Origin: Syntrophales bacterium
Lineage (GTDB): Bacteria > Desulfobacterota > Syntrophia > Syntrophales > UBA5619
Length of the DNA stretch: 7,467 nt
NCBI GenBank assembly: GCA_023229765.1
Contig: JALNYO010000067.1
Span: 1 to 7,467 of the forward strand
Direction: 5' to 3'
Part shown: positions 1 to 5,095 of the stretch, piece by piece
Layout: every line of letters starts with the position of its first letter
Position numbering within the stretch: the stretch's first letter is position 1
The notes under the pieces: generated by a model
What the model saw: the letters and a program-made list of their open reading frames with translations, nothing else
The model's database searches: none
Told to the model about the DNA's origin: nothing
Position numbers and translations under genes: made by a program

Positions 1-18
1 ACATAAATCCTTGGTGTC

Positions 19-60
19 AAGTAGCCGCTGGAACCTGAAAAATGATTCCAGCGGCTACTT
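19..60. repeat. Perfect 15-bp inverted repeat (hairpin)
   Basis: Positions 19-33 (AAGTAGCCGCTGGAA) are perfectly complementary to 46-60, with a 12-base loop. The stem is G+C rich, but the right arm is followed by CAATCC rather than a T-run, so a standard intrinsic terminator is not well supported on either strand. It may be an extragenic palindrome, or the end of a transcript entering from the left edge. No second copy is seen in the window. Confidence 0.75.
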
Positions 61-303
61 CAATCCTCGCTTGAGACCTACATTTTCAAACCGCCAGATT
101 TAGGGCATTTTCACGCCGCCGCCAACAGCGATCTCGATGCCCGTGATGCAGCGGGGATGAACGCAGGAGCCAGTGTTGTAATAGGCGCGGTCAGGAGATA
201 AGGGGTCGTGTCCCCGGATTTCCGGGCCAGATTACGGGCGCGCCCCCCGCCCATACTTCCCATCCTCCCCTCAAGCTCCATCCGTTCCGTAAGTGAGAGG
301 TTT
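61..303. other. Gene-poor stretch downstream of the DUF4143 ATPase
   Basis: No gene with a credible start or recognisable product is seen here. A plus-strand frame is open from about 46 to the TAA at 199-201 and ends in a plausible-looking peptide (AAGMNAGASVVIGAVRR). It has no start with a ribosome binding site, so it may be a gene remnant or chance. The minus-strand frame across 111-359 is rich in Pro, Arg and Gly and looks like translated repeat DNA. The C-rich text around 240-360 resembles degraded extragenic repeat sequence. A fragment of the GGGGACA-type palindrome lies at 202-215. Confidence 0.5.
202..215. repeat. Fragment of the GGGGACA-type palindromic repeat
   Basis: GGGGTCGTGTCCCC at 202-215 differs by one base from GGGATCGTGTCCCC at 5676-5689, which is one arm of the palindrome inside the dehydratase gene. 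It is followed by CGGATTTCCGGG (215-226), a small palindrome of its own. I read it as a decayed or partial copy of the same family. Confidence 0.5.
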
Positions 304-1575
304 TCAAAGACGGGCCGGTGGGTGTGGCCTTCCGGGGGCAGGGTCGGGGTGGGGGGCAATTTGTGGGAAATAGGGCTCTGTCCCTATTTTTAAAAAATTG
401 CGGACATGCGCGCCCTTGAACTCTGTTTCCTTATCGCCCGCGTAGATCACCAGGCCCGGGCCGAACGCCTTGTCGATCTTTTGCAGGTGCGGGAAGGCCT
501 TGCAGAAATCAGGCGAAAACGTCCGCGACGCCTTGATCTCTATGGGCGTAAGCCCCGCGGCGTTTTCGATGATGAGGTCTGCTTCGAGCCCGTTGTTGTC
601 CCGAAAAAAATAGAGACCGGGTTCTTCCCCCTTGTTGAGGCGGGTTTTCAGCGCCTCCGCGACGACGAGGTTTTCGAACAATCCGCCGAGAAGCGGGTGG
701 GTGGCAATCTGCCCGACCTCCCTGATGCCCAGAAGATAGGCAACAAGTCCCGGCTCGATGAAATAGAGCTTCGGCGATTTGATGAGACGCTTGCCAAAAT
801 TCTTGTAGTAGGGCGGCAGGCGAAAAACAATGAATGACGCTTCGAGGATTCCCAGCCATTCGGCCAGCGTTGTGGAACTCACCCCGGTGGAATTTGCCAG
901 ATCACTCATGCTCGCCACCTGCCCCACCCTTCCCGCCAGAAGCCGTAAAAAGGTTTCAAAGGCAATGATGTTGCGGATGGCCGCGAATTGCCGGACGCCG
1001 CGCTCGACATAGGTCTGATAGTAATTCCGATAGAGCGACGTAACCTGGAGCTCGGCTTCGTAAAGCCGGGGCATGAAGCCTTGATAGAGGTATTCGTCCC
1101 TGTCGAGTATGATTCCGGCGTCGCAAAGCTCGGCGATAGAGAAGGGAAGCAGCCGCAAAAGGGCGGTTCGTCCGGCCAGGGACTGGCTCACGGCGGCCCG
1201 CAGGTCCATTTGCTGACTCCCGGTGAGAATGTACCGGCCCGTCTCTTCCATTTGCTGACTCCCGGTGAGAATGTACCGGCCCGTCTCTTGCGGATGCCTA
1301 TCCGCCTCGACCTGGATGTAGCTTAGCAACTGCGGCGCCCGCTGAATCTCGTCGAAGATAACCGGTGGCGCATACCGTTTCAGAAACGATCGCGGGTCCT
1401 CCGTTGCGAAGCGCCTCTCGTCCGGGGACTCCAGATTGACATACGCATAATCGGAGAACTGATGCCTGACAAGCGTCGTCTTTCCGGACTGGCGCGGCCC
1501 CGTTACGGTGACGACCGGGTATTCGCGCGCCGCTTGCCCCAGCGCATTGCTTATTCTTCGTTCAATGTAAGCCAT
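304..1575 (-). CDS. AAA-type ATPase with DUF4143-like nuclease-fold C-terminus
   Basis: This is a 423-residue protein starting at ATG 1575 (MAYIERRISNAL). Walker A is GPRQSGKT at residues 26-33 and Walker B is VIFDE at 72-76. Next comes the sensor-like strand YILTGSQQ, then SLAGRTALLRLLPFS, the usual order in the AAA_14 ATPase family. A winged-helix-like segment follows, then the DUF4143-type end: PKLYFIEPGLVAYLLG, FENLVVAE, and a PD-(D/E)XK-like set E331-A-D333 plus E346-I-K348. The family's biochemical role is unsettled; members are common in genomic islands and are often described as nuclease-fused ATPases. Two oddities stand out. Residues 97-110 are exactly duplicated as 111-124. The usual end after HVRNFLKI is followed by 26 Pro-rich residues (398-423) encoded by repeat DNA. 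The upstream GGGGGTGAT is only a weak ribosome binding site. It diverges from the next gene with 202 bp between them. Confidence 0.9.
   Translation of the reverse strand: MAYIERRISNALGQAAREYPVVTVTGPRQSGKTTLVRHQFSDYAYVNLESPDERRFATEDPRSFLKRYAPPVIFDEIQRAPQLLSYIQVEADRHPQETGRYILTGSQQMEETGRYILTGSQQMDLRAAVSQSLAGRTALLRLLPFSIAELCDAGIILDRDEYLYQGFMPRLYEAELQVTSLYRNYYQTYVERGVRQFAAIRNIIAFETFLRLLAGRVGQVASMSDLANSTGVSSTTLAEWLGILEASFIVFRLPPYYKNFGKRLIKSPKLYFIEPGLVAYLLGIREVGQIATHPLLGGLFENLVVAEALKTRLNKGEEPGLYFFRDNNGLEADLIIENAAGLTPIEIKASRTFSPDFCKAFPHLQKIDKAFGPGLVIYAGDKETEFKGAHVRNFLKIGTEPYFPQIAPHPDPAPGRPHPPARL
368..389. repeat. AAATAGGG/CCCTATTT palindrome forming the ATPase C-terminal tail
   Basis: AAATAGGG (368-375) pairs with CCCTATTT (382-389) around CTCTGT. 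The core AGGGCTCTGTCCCTA matches the GGGGCTCTGTCCCTA arm at 2096-2110 and 4166-4180. On the minus strand it is translated as the first residues (GTEPYFP) of the unusual tail of the DUF4143 ATPase. On the plus strand the stem is followed by TTTTT, but it lies antisense inside a gene, so I do not call it a terminator. Confidence 0.65.
1206..1289 (-). repeat. Exact 42-bp tandem duplication inside the ATPase gene
   Basis: Positions 1206-1247 and 1248-1289 are identical (42 bp each, no mismatch). The unit keeps the reading frame and encodes ETGRYILTGSQQM plus E or D, giving residues 97-110 and 111-124. It repeats the sensor-1-like strand that directly follows Walker B. Perfect identity implies a recent event or an assembly artefact. 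Confidence 0.95.
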
Positions 1576-1609
1576 CCGCTATCACCCCCAGGAACGAGGC
1601 TACCACAAT

Positions 1610-1635
1610 TTTATACAATATTCAATTACAATATT
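1610..1635 (-). promoter_or_regulatory. AT-rich candidate promoter region of the DUF4143 ATPase
   Basis: On the minus strand TATAAA (1615-1610) could be a -10 element about 35 bases upstream of the ATG at 1575. No good -35 is visible. The octamer ACAATATT occurs twice, 13 bp apart (plus-strand 1615-1622 and 1628-1635), and could be a binding site. This is a weak call based on composition and position. Confidence 0.25.
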
Positions 1636-1661
1636 TATTCGGGATAGATTAGGCAGGGGGA

Positions 1662-1707
1662 AGGTCTCACCCCCGTAAAAACGCTAAAAACGGAGACCTG
1701 ACCCCCA
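1662..1707. repeat. GACCTGACCCCC-type repeat unit, copy 1
   Basis: AGGTCTC (1662-1668) is complementary to GAGACCT (1693-1699). The right part, AAAACGCTA (1678-1686) then GACCTGACCCCCA (1695-1707), recurs with the same spacing at 5066-5095, where it forms the end of the dehydratase gene. The unit sits just upstream of the -35 of the DUF234 ATPase promoter. Confidence 0.6.
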
Positions 1708-1717
1708 AAAAATTGGC

Positions 1718-1746
1718 TTGACAGAATAATTACTCACGAGTAAGTT
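1718..1746 (+). promoter_or_regulatory. Promoter of the DUF234 ATPase gene
   Basis: A consensus -35 TTGACA (1718-1723) is followed, after exactly 17 bp, by a plausible -10 TAAGTT (1741-1746). Transcription would begin near 1753, leaving a leader of about 25 bases that contains the ribosome binding site. The -10 overlaps the first of two palindromic sites, as expected for a repressed promoter. Confidence 0.65.
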
Positions 1747-1758
1747 ACTTGCGTGTAA
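1730..1758. promoter_or_regulatory. Two adjacent 14-bp palindromes, probable operator
   Basis: TTACTCACGAGTAA (1730-1743) is a perfect palindrome with a 2-base centre. One base later comes TTACTTGCGTGTAA (1745-1758), a near-palindrome of the same design. The two sites are 15 bp apart centre to centre and cover the spacer end, the -10 and the expected start of transcription. The layout suggests cooperative binding by a dimeric repressor. No candidate regulator gene is visible in this window. Confidence 0.6.
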
Positions 1759-1766
1759 TCTTGAAC

Positions 1767-1772
1767 AAGGAG
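1767..1772 (+). promoter_or_regulatory. Ribosome binding site of the DUF234 ATPase
   Basis: AAGGAG lies 5 bases before the ATG at 1778 and 8 bases before a second in-frame ATG at 1781. Either could initiate; the choice changes the protein by one residue. Confidence 0.7.
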
Positions 1773-1777
1773 ACTCG

Positions 1778-3214
1778 ATGATGATTTTTATCAACAGGGA
1801 GACTGAGCTTTCTTTTCTGCGCCGCGCCTGGCAGGAAGAAAAATCGCAATTCGTGGTGATTTACGGAAAAAGGCGTGTCGGCAAGACGGCCCTGGTCAAG
1901 GAATTTTCCCGGGACTTGCCCCACATCTATTTCCTCGCCGACAAGGCGCCCGACAGAGACCAGCTTGCCCAGCTCTCCGAGAAAGTCGGCCTCCATTTCC
2001 AGGACGACTTTCTTCTCTCGCGCGGGTTTGGAACCTGGCACGATTTCTTCAAATATTTAATTAGGGACAGAGCCCCTATTAATCCCGAATTAACAGGGGC
2101 TCTGTCCCTAATTAACCAACGCAAGCTCGTTCTCATCTTCGATGAATTCCCCTATCTGATCGAAAGCAATCCGGCCATTCCGTCCCTGTTTCAAAAGAGT
2201 TGGGATGAAGAGTTGAGTCAATCCGGCGTTTTTATGATCCTGCTCGGGTCCAGTATGGGCATGATGGAAACGGAGGTCCTCGGCCACAAATCGCCGCTGT
2301 TCGGCAGGCGTACCGGTCAGATTCTCGTTGAGCCGCTCCCTTTTACCGATGCGAAAAACTTTTTCCCGGGTCTGTCCAACGACGCGTTCATGTATTTTTA
2401 CGGCGCCCTGGGCGGAACACCCGCCTATCTCCTGCAATTCGACCCGGCCGACGATTTCCGCGAGAATCTCCGGCGCCGCATCCTCGCCCCGGAGGCCTAT
2501 CTCTACCGCGAACCGGACTTCATCCTGCGGGAGGAGCTGCGGGAGCCCCGCAACTACTTTTCCATCCTGCGAGCCATCTCGATGGGGAAAACCCGCCCCG
2601 CGGAAATCATTAACGAAACAGGGTTTGAAAAGAACATGGTCGGCAAGTACCTCTCCGTCCTGACCGATCTGAAGATCATCCGACGCGAAGTGCCCGTCAC
2701 GGAATGGGGCTTCGAGAAAAGCAAAAAGGGCATTTACCTTCTTGAAGATCATTTTTTCCGCTTCTGGTTCAATTACGTCTATCCCAACAGGAGTTTCCTC
2801 GAAGAGGGGCAAAGCGATTATGTTCTGGACCGGAAGATCATGCCTTCCCTCGACCGGTTCATTGCGTGGTCCTTCGAGGAGGTCTGCCGCTCCCTGGTTC
2901 GCAAAGGGTTGCCGGGGGGGATAAAATGCAATCGGGTGGGGCGGTGGTGGAGCAAGGAGGGCGAAATCGATATTGTAGGACTGGCCGAGGATGAAAATAC
3001 CGCTGTTTTCGGAGAGGTCAAATGGAGCGTCAACCCGGTCGGCACGGACATCCTGGATGATCTGGAAAAGAAGGCAAGGCTGGTGGATTGGCATAGAGGC
3101 GAGCGAAAGGAAGCTTTCGTCCTCTTCAGCCGCTCCGGTTTCACGGCTAACCTGGAAAAACTCGCGAAAGAACGCGGGGATCTGCTGCTCTTCCCGACAA
3201 AACGAGAGCTTTGA
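1778..3214 (+). CDS. Archaeal-type ATPase with DUF234-like nuclease-fold C-terminus
   Basis: This is a 478-residue protein. The N-terminus FINRETELSFLRRAW is the classic opening of the archaeal-ATPase family (PF01637-like). Walker A is GKRRVGKT at residues 30-37 and Walker B is LVLIFDE at 117-123. LLGSSMGMME and the PLFGRRTGQILVEPLPF stretch follow. A helix-turn-helix-like region (TRPAEIINETGFEKNMVGKY) leads to the DUF234-type end, with a PD-(D/E)XK-like pattern E396-I-D398 and E413-V-K415. The exact cellular role of this family is not settled. Residues 94-113 are encoded by a 59-bp palindrome sitting between the helix FGTWHDFFKY and the Walker B strand; this looks like an in-frame insertion. 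The last codons (KREL and stop) fall in a repeat that also occurs at 7239-7261. The gene has its own promoter with a palindromic operator and converges with mazF. Confidence 0.92.
   Translation: MMIFINRETELSFLRRAWQEEKSQFVVIYGKRRVGKTALVKEFSRDLPHIYFLADKAPDRDQLAQLSEKVGLHFQDDFLLSRGFGTWHDFFKYLIRDRAPINPELTGALSLINQRKLVLIFDEFPYLIESNPAIPSLFQKSWDEELSQSGVFMILLGSSMGMMETEVLGHKSPLFGRRTGQILVEPLPFTDAKNFFPGLSNDAFMYFYGALGGTPAYLLQFDPADDFRENLRRRILAPEAYLYREPDFILREELREPRNYFSILRAISMGKTRPAEIINETGFEKNMVGKYLSVLTDLKIIRREVPVTEWGFEKSKKGIYLLEDHFFRFWFNYVYPNRSFLEEGQSDYVLDRKIMPSLDRFIAWSFEEVCRSLVRKGLPGGIKCNRVGRWWSKEGEIDIVGLAEDENTAVFGEVKWSVNPVGTDILDDLEKKARLVDWHRGERKEAFVLFSRSGFTANLEKLAKERGDLLLFPTKREL
2057..2115. repeat. 59-bp palindrome translated in frame inside the DUF234 ATPase
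   Basis: The left arm, 2057-2083, and right arm, 2089-2115, are 27 bp each with one mismatch and a 5-base loop (CCCGA). The core arm is TTAATTAGGGACAGAGCCCC. It is read as residues 94-113 (LIRDRAPIN...GALSLIN) without disturbing the frame. Related sequence occurs at 368-389, 4166-4186 and 5046-5060, so it is a dispersed element rather than native coding sequence. The reverse strand encodes almost the same peptide. Confidence 0.9.
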
Positions 3215-3283
3215 ATTTCTCCCGAAATGTTGTTAATTGTCATTCCCGTGAAAACGGGAATCTGGTCTTTTCGGGAACTTATA

Positions 3284-3330
3284 GATTATGAACATTAAGC
3301 TTCGCTTTCCCGCCTGCGCGGGAATGACAA
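3284..3330. repeat. 47-bp repeat module shared with the dehydratase insertion
   Basis: Positions 3284-3330 match 5724-5770 in the same orientation at 44 of 47 bases. The module runs from GATTATG through CATTAAGCTTCG to the hairpin and TGACAA. The second copy lies inside the coding sequence of the 4,6-dehydratase, showing that this intergenic repeat is the source type of part of that insertion. Confidence 0.85.
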
Positions 3331-3359
3331 AAAAGCGAGATTTTCAAAGATCTCGAATT

Positions 3360-3442
3360 TTGTCATTTCGAGGAGCGTTAGCGACGAGAAACCTTAATGC
3401 TCGTGCACAGTTAAAGATTTCTCCCTTCGGTCGAAATGACAA
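3360..3442. repeat. TTGTCATTTCGA...TCGAAATGACAA palindrome
   Basis: The outer 12 bases (3360-3371 and 3431-3442) are perfectly complementary. The pairing continues imperfectly inward through GAGAAACCTT on the left and AAAGATTTCTC on the right. The sequence style (TCATTTCGAGGAGCG...CTTCGGTCGAAATGA) is a familiar kind of extragenic palindrome in many Gram-negative genomes. It lies between the convergent ends of the DUF234 ATPase and mazF. Confidence 0.75.
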
Positions 3443-3469
3443 TATTGACAGTTATTCAAAGGCCTCTCT

Positions 3470-3814
3470 TTATTTCAGAGCCAAGTGAATTTTCAGGGCC
3501 TCGTCGATCGCGTTCAAACCCTTCTGATCCAAAGCGCCAATCCTTTTTATGATCCTTTTCTTGTCGAGGGTGCGAATCTGATCCGCTTTGATTTTGGAGT
3601 CCTTGGGTAAATTGGCAATGCCTTGAGCAATAAAAACCTCAAAGGGATAGACCGATTGAGGTTTTTTTGAGGTCAGGGGAAGAATCGTCACCGTCCCGGA
3701 AAATTCATTGTTCTTATCGTTGGAAACCACCGCGACCGGGCGAGTTTTGGCGATCTCCCGCCCCATCACGGGGTCAAGGGCGGCCAGATAAATCTCCCCT
3801 CGTTTAATAATCAT
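3470..3814 (-). CDS. mazF: MazF/PemK-family toxin endoribonuclease
   Basis: This 114-residue protein has the family's usual length and opening, MIIKRGEIYLAALDP. The conserved GREIAKTRPVAVVS block places the catalytic Arg at residue 25, and ILPLTS places the conserved Thr at 48, the positions reported as important in characterised MazF toxins. MazF proteins are cytoplasmic, sequence-specific mRNA interferases neutralised by a partner antitoxin. The ATG at 3814 lies inside the end of the antitoxin gene: the last 11 bases of mazE (ATGATTATTAA) are also the first 11 of mazF. This indicates translational coupling and a shared promoter upstream of mazE. The gene ends about 10 bp from a palindromic repeat block and converges with the DUF234 ATPase gene. 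Confidence 0.93.
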   Translation of the reverse strand: MIIKRGEIYLAALDPVMGREIAKTRPVAVVSNDKNNEFSGTVTILPLTSKKPQSVYPFEVFIAQGIANLPKDSKIKADQIRTLDKKRIIKRIGALDQKGLNAIDEALKIHLALK

Positions 3815-4052
3815 CCCATCCCTCCAGATCGACAGCTTCGAATTCTTCGGTCATGGCTGCATTCCCGGCTGCCGCGGCGCGATACCCTTTTTCAAGCTGC
3901 TTTTCCAATTCGGCTGCTTTCAATTTCCGAATATACTCCCGCAGTGATTCCGCAATGAGGCGGCTGCGACTGCGAGGGCCAGCAACGTGATTCAAGGATT
4001 CGATCACATCCCTCGGTAAGGTTACATTAATTCGGACCATTTCTGTCTGCAT
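3804..4052 (-). CDS. mazE: Ribbon-helix-helix antitoxin partner of MazF
   Basis: This 82-residue protein starts at ATG 4052 (MQTEMVRINVTLP). That start has an excellent AAGGAGGT 5 bases upstream; the longer open frame back to 4163 has no ribosome binding site and runs through the promoter, so it is rejected. RINVTLPRDVIESLN gives the DNA-contacting strand and first helix, and SRSRLIAESLREYIRKL the second helix, of a MetJ/Arc (CopG-type) fold. The acidic C-terminus EEFEAVDLEGWDDY is the expected toxin-binding tail. It is predicted to neutralise MazF and repress its own promoter. The fold differs from the AbrB-like MazE of E. coli, so the symbol is by function and position. It overlaps mazF by 11 bases. 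Confidence 0.88.
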   Translation of the reverse strand: MQTEMVRINVTLPRDVIESLNHVAGPRSRSRLIAESLREYIRKLKAAELEKQLEKGYRAAAAGNAAMTEEFEAVDLEGWDDY

Positions 4053-4057
4053 AAAGC

Positions 4058-4065
4058 ACCTCCTT
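4058..4065 (-). promoter_or_regulatory. Ribosome binding site deciding the mazE start
   Basis: On the minus strand a full AAGGAGGT is followed after 5 bases (CTTTA in minus-strand reading) by the ATG at 4052. This fixes the antitoxin start at MQTEM rather than at upstream in-frame ATGs. Confidence 0.85.
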
Positions 4066-4074
4066 CCATGGGTC

Positions 4075-4106
4075 ATAATAAAGCACACAGAAGTGTGTAA
4101 TGTCAA
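4075..4106 (-). promoter_or_regulatory. mazEF promoter with embedded palindrome
   Basis: On the minus strand TTGACA (4106-4101) is followed by an AT-rich -10 region at 4082-4075: TTTATT at 18-bp spacing, or TATTAT at 20 bp. Between them lies CACAC-AGAA-GTGTG (4084-4097), a 5-bp inverted repeat ideally placed for an RHH antitoxin to repress the operon. Transcription would start only about 18 bases before the mazE ATG. Confidence 0.6.
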
Positions 4107-4282
4107 GAACAGAAATAGGGGCAAATACGCCCCCCGGCAAAACACCTGTGAAGGGCCAAACAATTGGGGCTCTGTCCCTAATTAATAAAATCCTCTCTGC
4201 CCGATGTCCGGCATCAAATCGCTTTGTTCCTGATGAGGATGTTGATCTAAGTATAATCATTTATGTGTCGGAGTAGAATTAA
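4107..4282. other. Intergenic region between vapC and mazE
   Basis: No convincing gene is seen. A half-copy of the GGGGACAGAG-type element lies at 4166-4186. A 58-codon plus-strand frame (4100-4276) ending in VPDEDVDLSIIIYVSE lacks a ribosome binding site and reads through that element. It is probably chance, though its C-terminal half looks protein-like. Confidence 0.45.
4166..4186. repeat. Single arm of the GGGGACAGAG-type palindrome
   Basis: GGGGCTCTGTCCCTAATTAA matches the right arm of the palindrome at 2096-2115 over 20 consecutive bases. No matching left arm is found next to it, so this is a solo or half element. In plus-strand translation it again reads GALSLIN. Confidence 0.75.
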
Positions 4283-4687
4283 TTAATCGGGTGCAATGAT
4301 CCGCAAGGCGGGGAAATAGGTGCGATAGCGGGCGGCATCACGTGTCAGCAGCGTCATGCCGGCGACCTCCGCATGGGCGCCGATATAGAAATCCGGTAAC
4401 GGCGACCTTTTTTGCCCGCCTTTGCGACGATAATCGAGAAAACACTTGCCGGCAAGAAACGCTGCTTCCCACGGCAGGGGCAGGCGGCGGAAATAAGTTG
4501 AAGGCAGCGCCGCGTCGAGCTCTTCCACCTTTTCGAACCTGATCGAAACTTCAGCATAGATGATGGGATTGACAGCCAGGATGTTGGAGCTTGCGCAATC
4601 GGCCAACTTTTCCGACGACCATGCAAACCAGCCCCCATCCTCCGTCAGGATATCCAGGATAACGCTGCTGTCAACGAGAATCTCCAT
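4283..4687 (-). CDS. vapC: PIN-domain toxin ribonuclease (VapC family)
   Basis: This is a 134-residue protein taken from ATG 4687 (MEILVDSSVILDIL). The PIN-domain acidic residues are visible as D6 in LVDSSV, E46 in IIYAEVS, D99 in LPDFYIGAHA and D117 in LLTRDAARY, with PALRIIAPD closing the fold. VapC toxins are Mg-dependent RNases, often cutting tRNA or rRNA, held inactive by VapB. The start codon overlaps the antitoxin stop as TGATG. An immediately upstream GTG at 4690 is an alternative start that would add one residue and give a 4-base overlap; the GAGG spacing favours the ATG. It is translationally coupled to the gene before it. Confidence 0.92.
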   Translation of the reverse strand: MEILVDSSVILDILTEDGGWFAWSSEKLADCASSNILAVNPIIYAEVSIRFEKVEELDAALPSTYFRRLPLPWEAAFLAGKCFLDYRRKGGQKRSPLPDFYIGAHAEVAGMTLLTRDAARYRTYFPALRIIAPD

Positions 4688-4911
4688 CACTCCCTCGTCA
4701 TGGCCAGAATCTCATCTGTGCGCAAAGCCACGGTCCCTTTGCCCTTCATGCAGGCAATCAGATCCTTCCCACGCCCTTCATCACTCTCGGCTTTCTGAAG
4801 AAACACCTTGTTACCGGAAACAAAAAACTCAACCTCCGTGTTCGCCAGAAATCCCATTTGCTCACGGACATTCTGAGGAATGGTGACCTGACCTTTTGAT
4901 GTGATCCGCAT
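4687..4911 (-). CDS. vapB: AbrB/SpoVT-type antitoxin (VapB family)
   Basis: This 74-residue protein opens with MRITSKGQVTIPQNVREQMGF, the swapped-hairpin AbrB DNA-binding signature. EVEFFVSGNKVFLQK completes the barrel. The C-terminal part, through KGTVALRTDEILAMTRE, is the likely VapC-binding tail. AAGGAG lies 8 bases before the ATG at 4911. It is expected to bind VapC and autoregulate the promoter just upstream. The stop codon overlaps the vapC start by one base, the usual order for this toxin-antitoxin type. Confidence 0.92.
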   Translation of the reverse strand: MRITSKGQVTIPQNVREQMGFLANTEVEFFVSGNKVFLQKAESDEGRGKDLIACMKGKGTVALRTDEILAMTRE

Positions 4912-4944
4912 ATAACTTTCTCCTTCCTATTCTTACTGGCTGTA

Positions 4945-4972
4945 GTATTACCAAAGCGCAAGCCAATGTCAA
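4945..4972 (-). promoter_or_regulatory. vapBC promoter
   Basis: On the minus strand TTGACA (4972-4967) is followed after 16 bp by TAATAC (4950-4945). The predicted start of transcription is near 4938, giving a leader of about 27 bases with the AAGGAG site at 4925-4920. No strong palindrome is seen nearby; the antitoxin site is not resolved. Confidence 0.6.
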
Positions 4973-5045
4973 GGCGAAAATAATCGCATAATAATTTTCA
5001 CAATTGTCAAAGCCGGCCCGGGTGGCGTTCTTATCGAACGGGATC

Positions 5046-5060
5046 AGGGGCACTGTCCCT
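5046..5060. repeat. AGGGGCACTGTCCCT palindrome
   Basis: AGGG and CCCT arms around GCACTGT form a short palindrome close to the AGGGGCTCTGTCCCT core of the element at 2095-2109 (one base different). It lies directly downstream of the dehydratase stop, next to the GACCTGACCCCC-type unit. Confidence 0.55.
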
Positions 5061-5065
5061 CCCCC

Positions 5066-5095
5066 AAAACGCTACCTTTCAGGACCTGACCCCCA
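5066..5095. repeat. GACCTGACCCCC-type repeat unit, copy 2, forming the dehydratase C-terminus
   Basis: AAAACGCTA (5066-5074) and GACCTGACCCCCA (5083-5095) match 1678-1686 and 1695-1707 with identical spacing. Read on the minus strand, this unit supplies the final residues MGVRS and the TGA stop (5081-5079) of the dehydratase. Confidence 0.65.

Larger units (their letters stand above)
3209..3461. repeat. Composite palindromic repeat block between convergent genes
   Basis: This intergenic block starts with CTTTGAAT (3209-3216), overlapping the stop codon of the DUF234 ATPase, and ends with its exact inverse ATTCAAAG (3454-3461), just beyond the end of mazF. Inside are a dRS3-like hairpin ATTCCCGT-gaaa-ACGGGAAT (3242-3261), an enclosing CCCGAAA/TTTCGGG pair (3221-3227 and 3269-3275), a second hairpin TTTCCCGC-ctgc-GCGGGAAT (3306-3325), a small CGAGAT/ATCTCG pair (3336-3355), and a third palindrome at 3360-3442. 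The first 79 bp recur exactly, inverted, at 7369-7447. The block resembles bacterial interspersed mosaic elements or a MITE-like mosaic. It could also act as a bidirectional transcript end, but no T-tracts are seen. Confidence 0.8.

Noticed and set aside
46..201. Plus-strand open frame ending AAGMNAGASVVIGAVRR
   Set aside because: There is no start codon with a ribosome binding site, and stops lie just upstream at 22 and 43. A gene remnant is possible but not supported.
111..359. Minus-strand open frame downstream of the DUF4143 ATPase
   Set aside because: The product is low-complexity (Pro, Arg, Gly, Ala) and overlaps the ATPase 3' end in another frame; it looks like translated repeat DNA.
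368..390. Intrinsic terminator on the plus strand
   Set aside because: The stem followed by a T-run lies antisense inside the DUF4143 ATPase gene and belongs to a dispersed palindrome family; no plus-strand gene ends there.
2108..3094. Long minus-strand open frame (328 codons) opposite the DUF234 ATPase
   Set aside because: It is antisense to a well-supported ATPase gene, with no ribosome binding site or recognisable motif; a shadow of biased codon use.
3209..3461. Possible CRISPR array or riboswitch
   Set aside because: The repeats are palindromic modules of mixed size and orientation without regular unique spacers, and they follow gene stops rather than preceding starts.
4053..4163. N-terminal extension of the MazE-like antitoxin
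   Set aside because: The upstream codons pass through the promoter and operator and lack a ribosome binding site, while ATG 4052 has a full AAGGAGGT at 5-base spacing.
4100..4276. 58-codon plus-strand frame in the vapC-mazE intergenic region
   Set aside because: It has no ribosome binding site, starts within the opposite-strand promoter and reads through a repeat arm; its protein-like tail is not enough.
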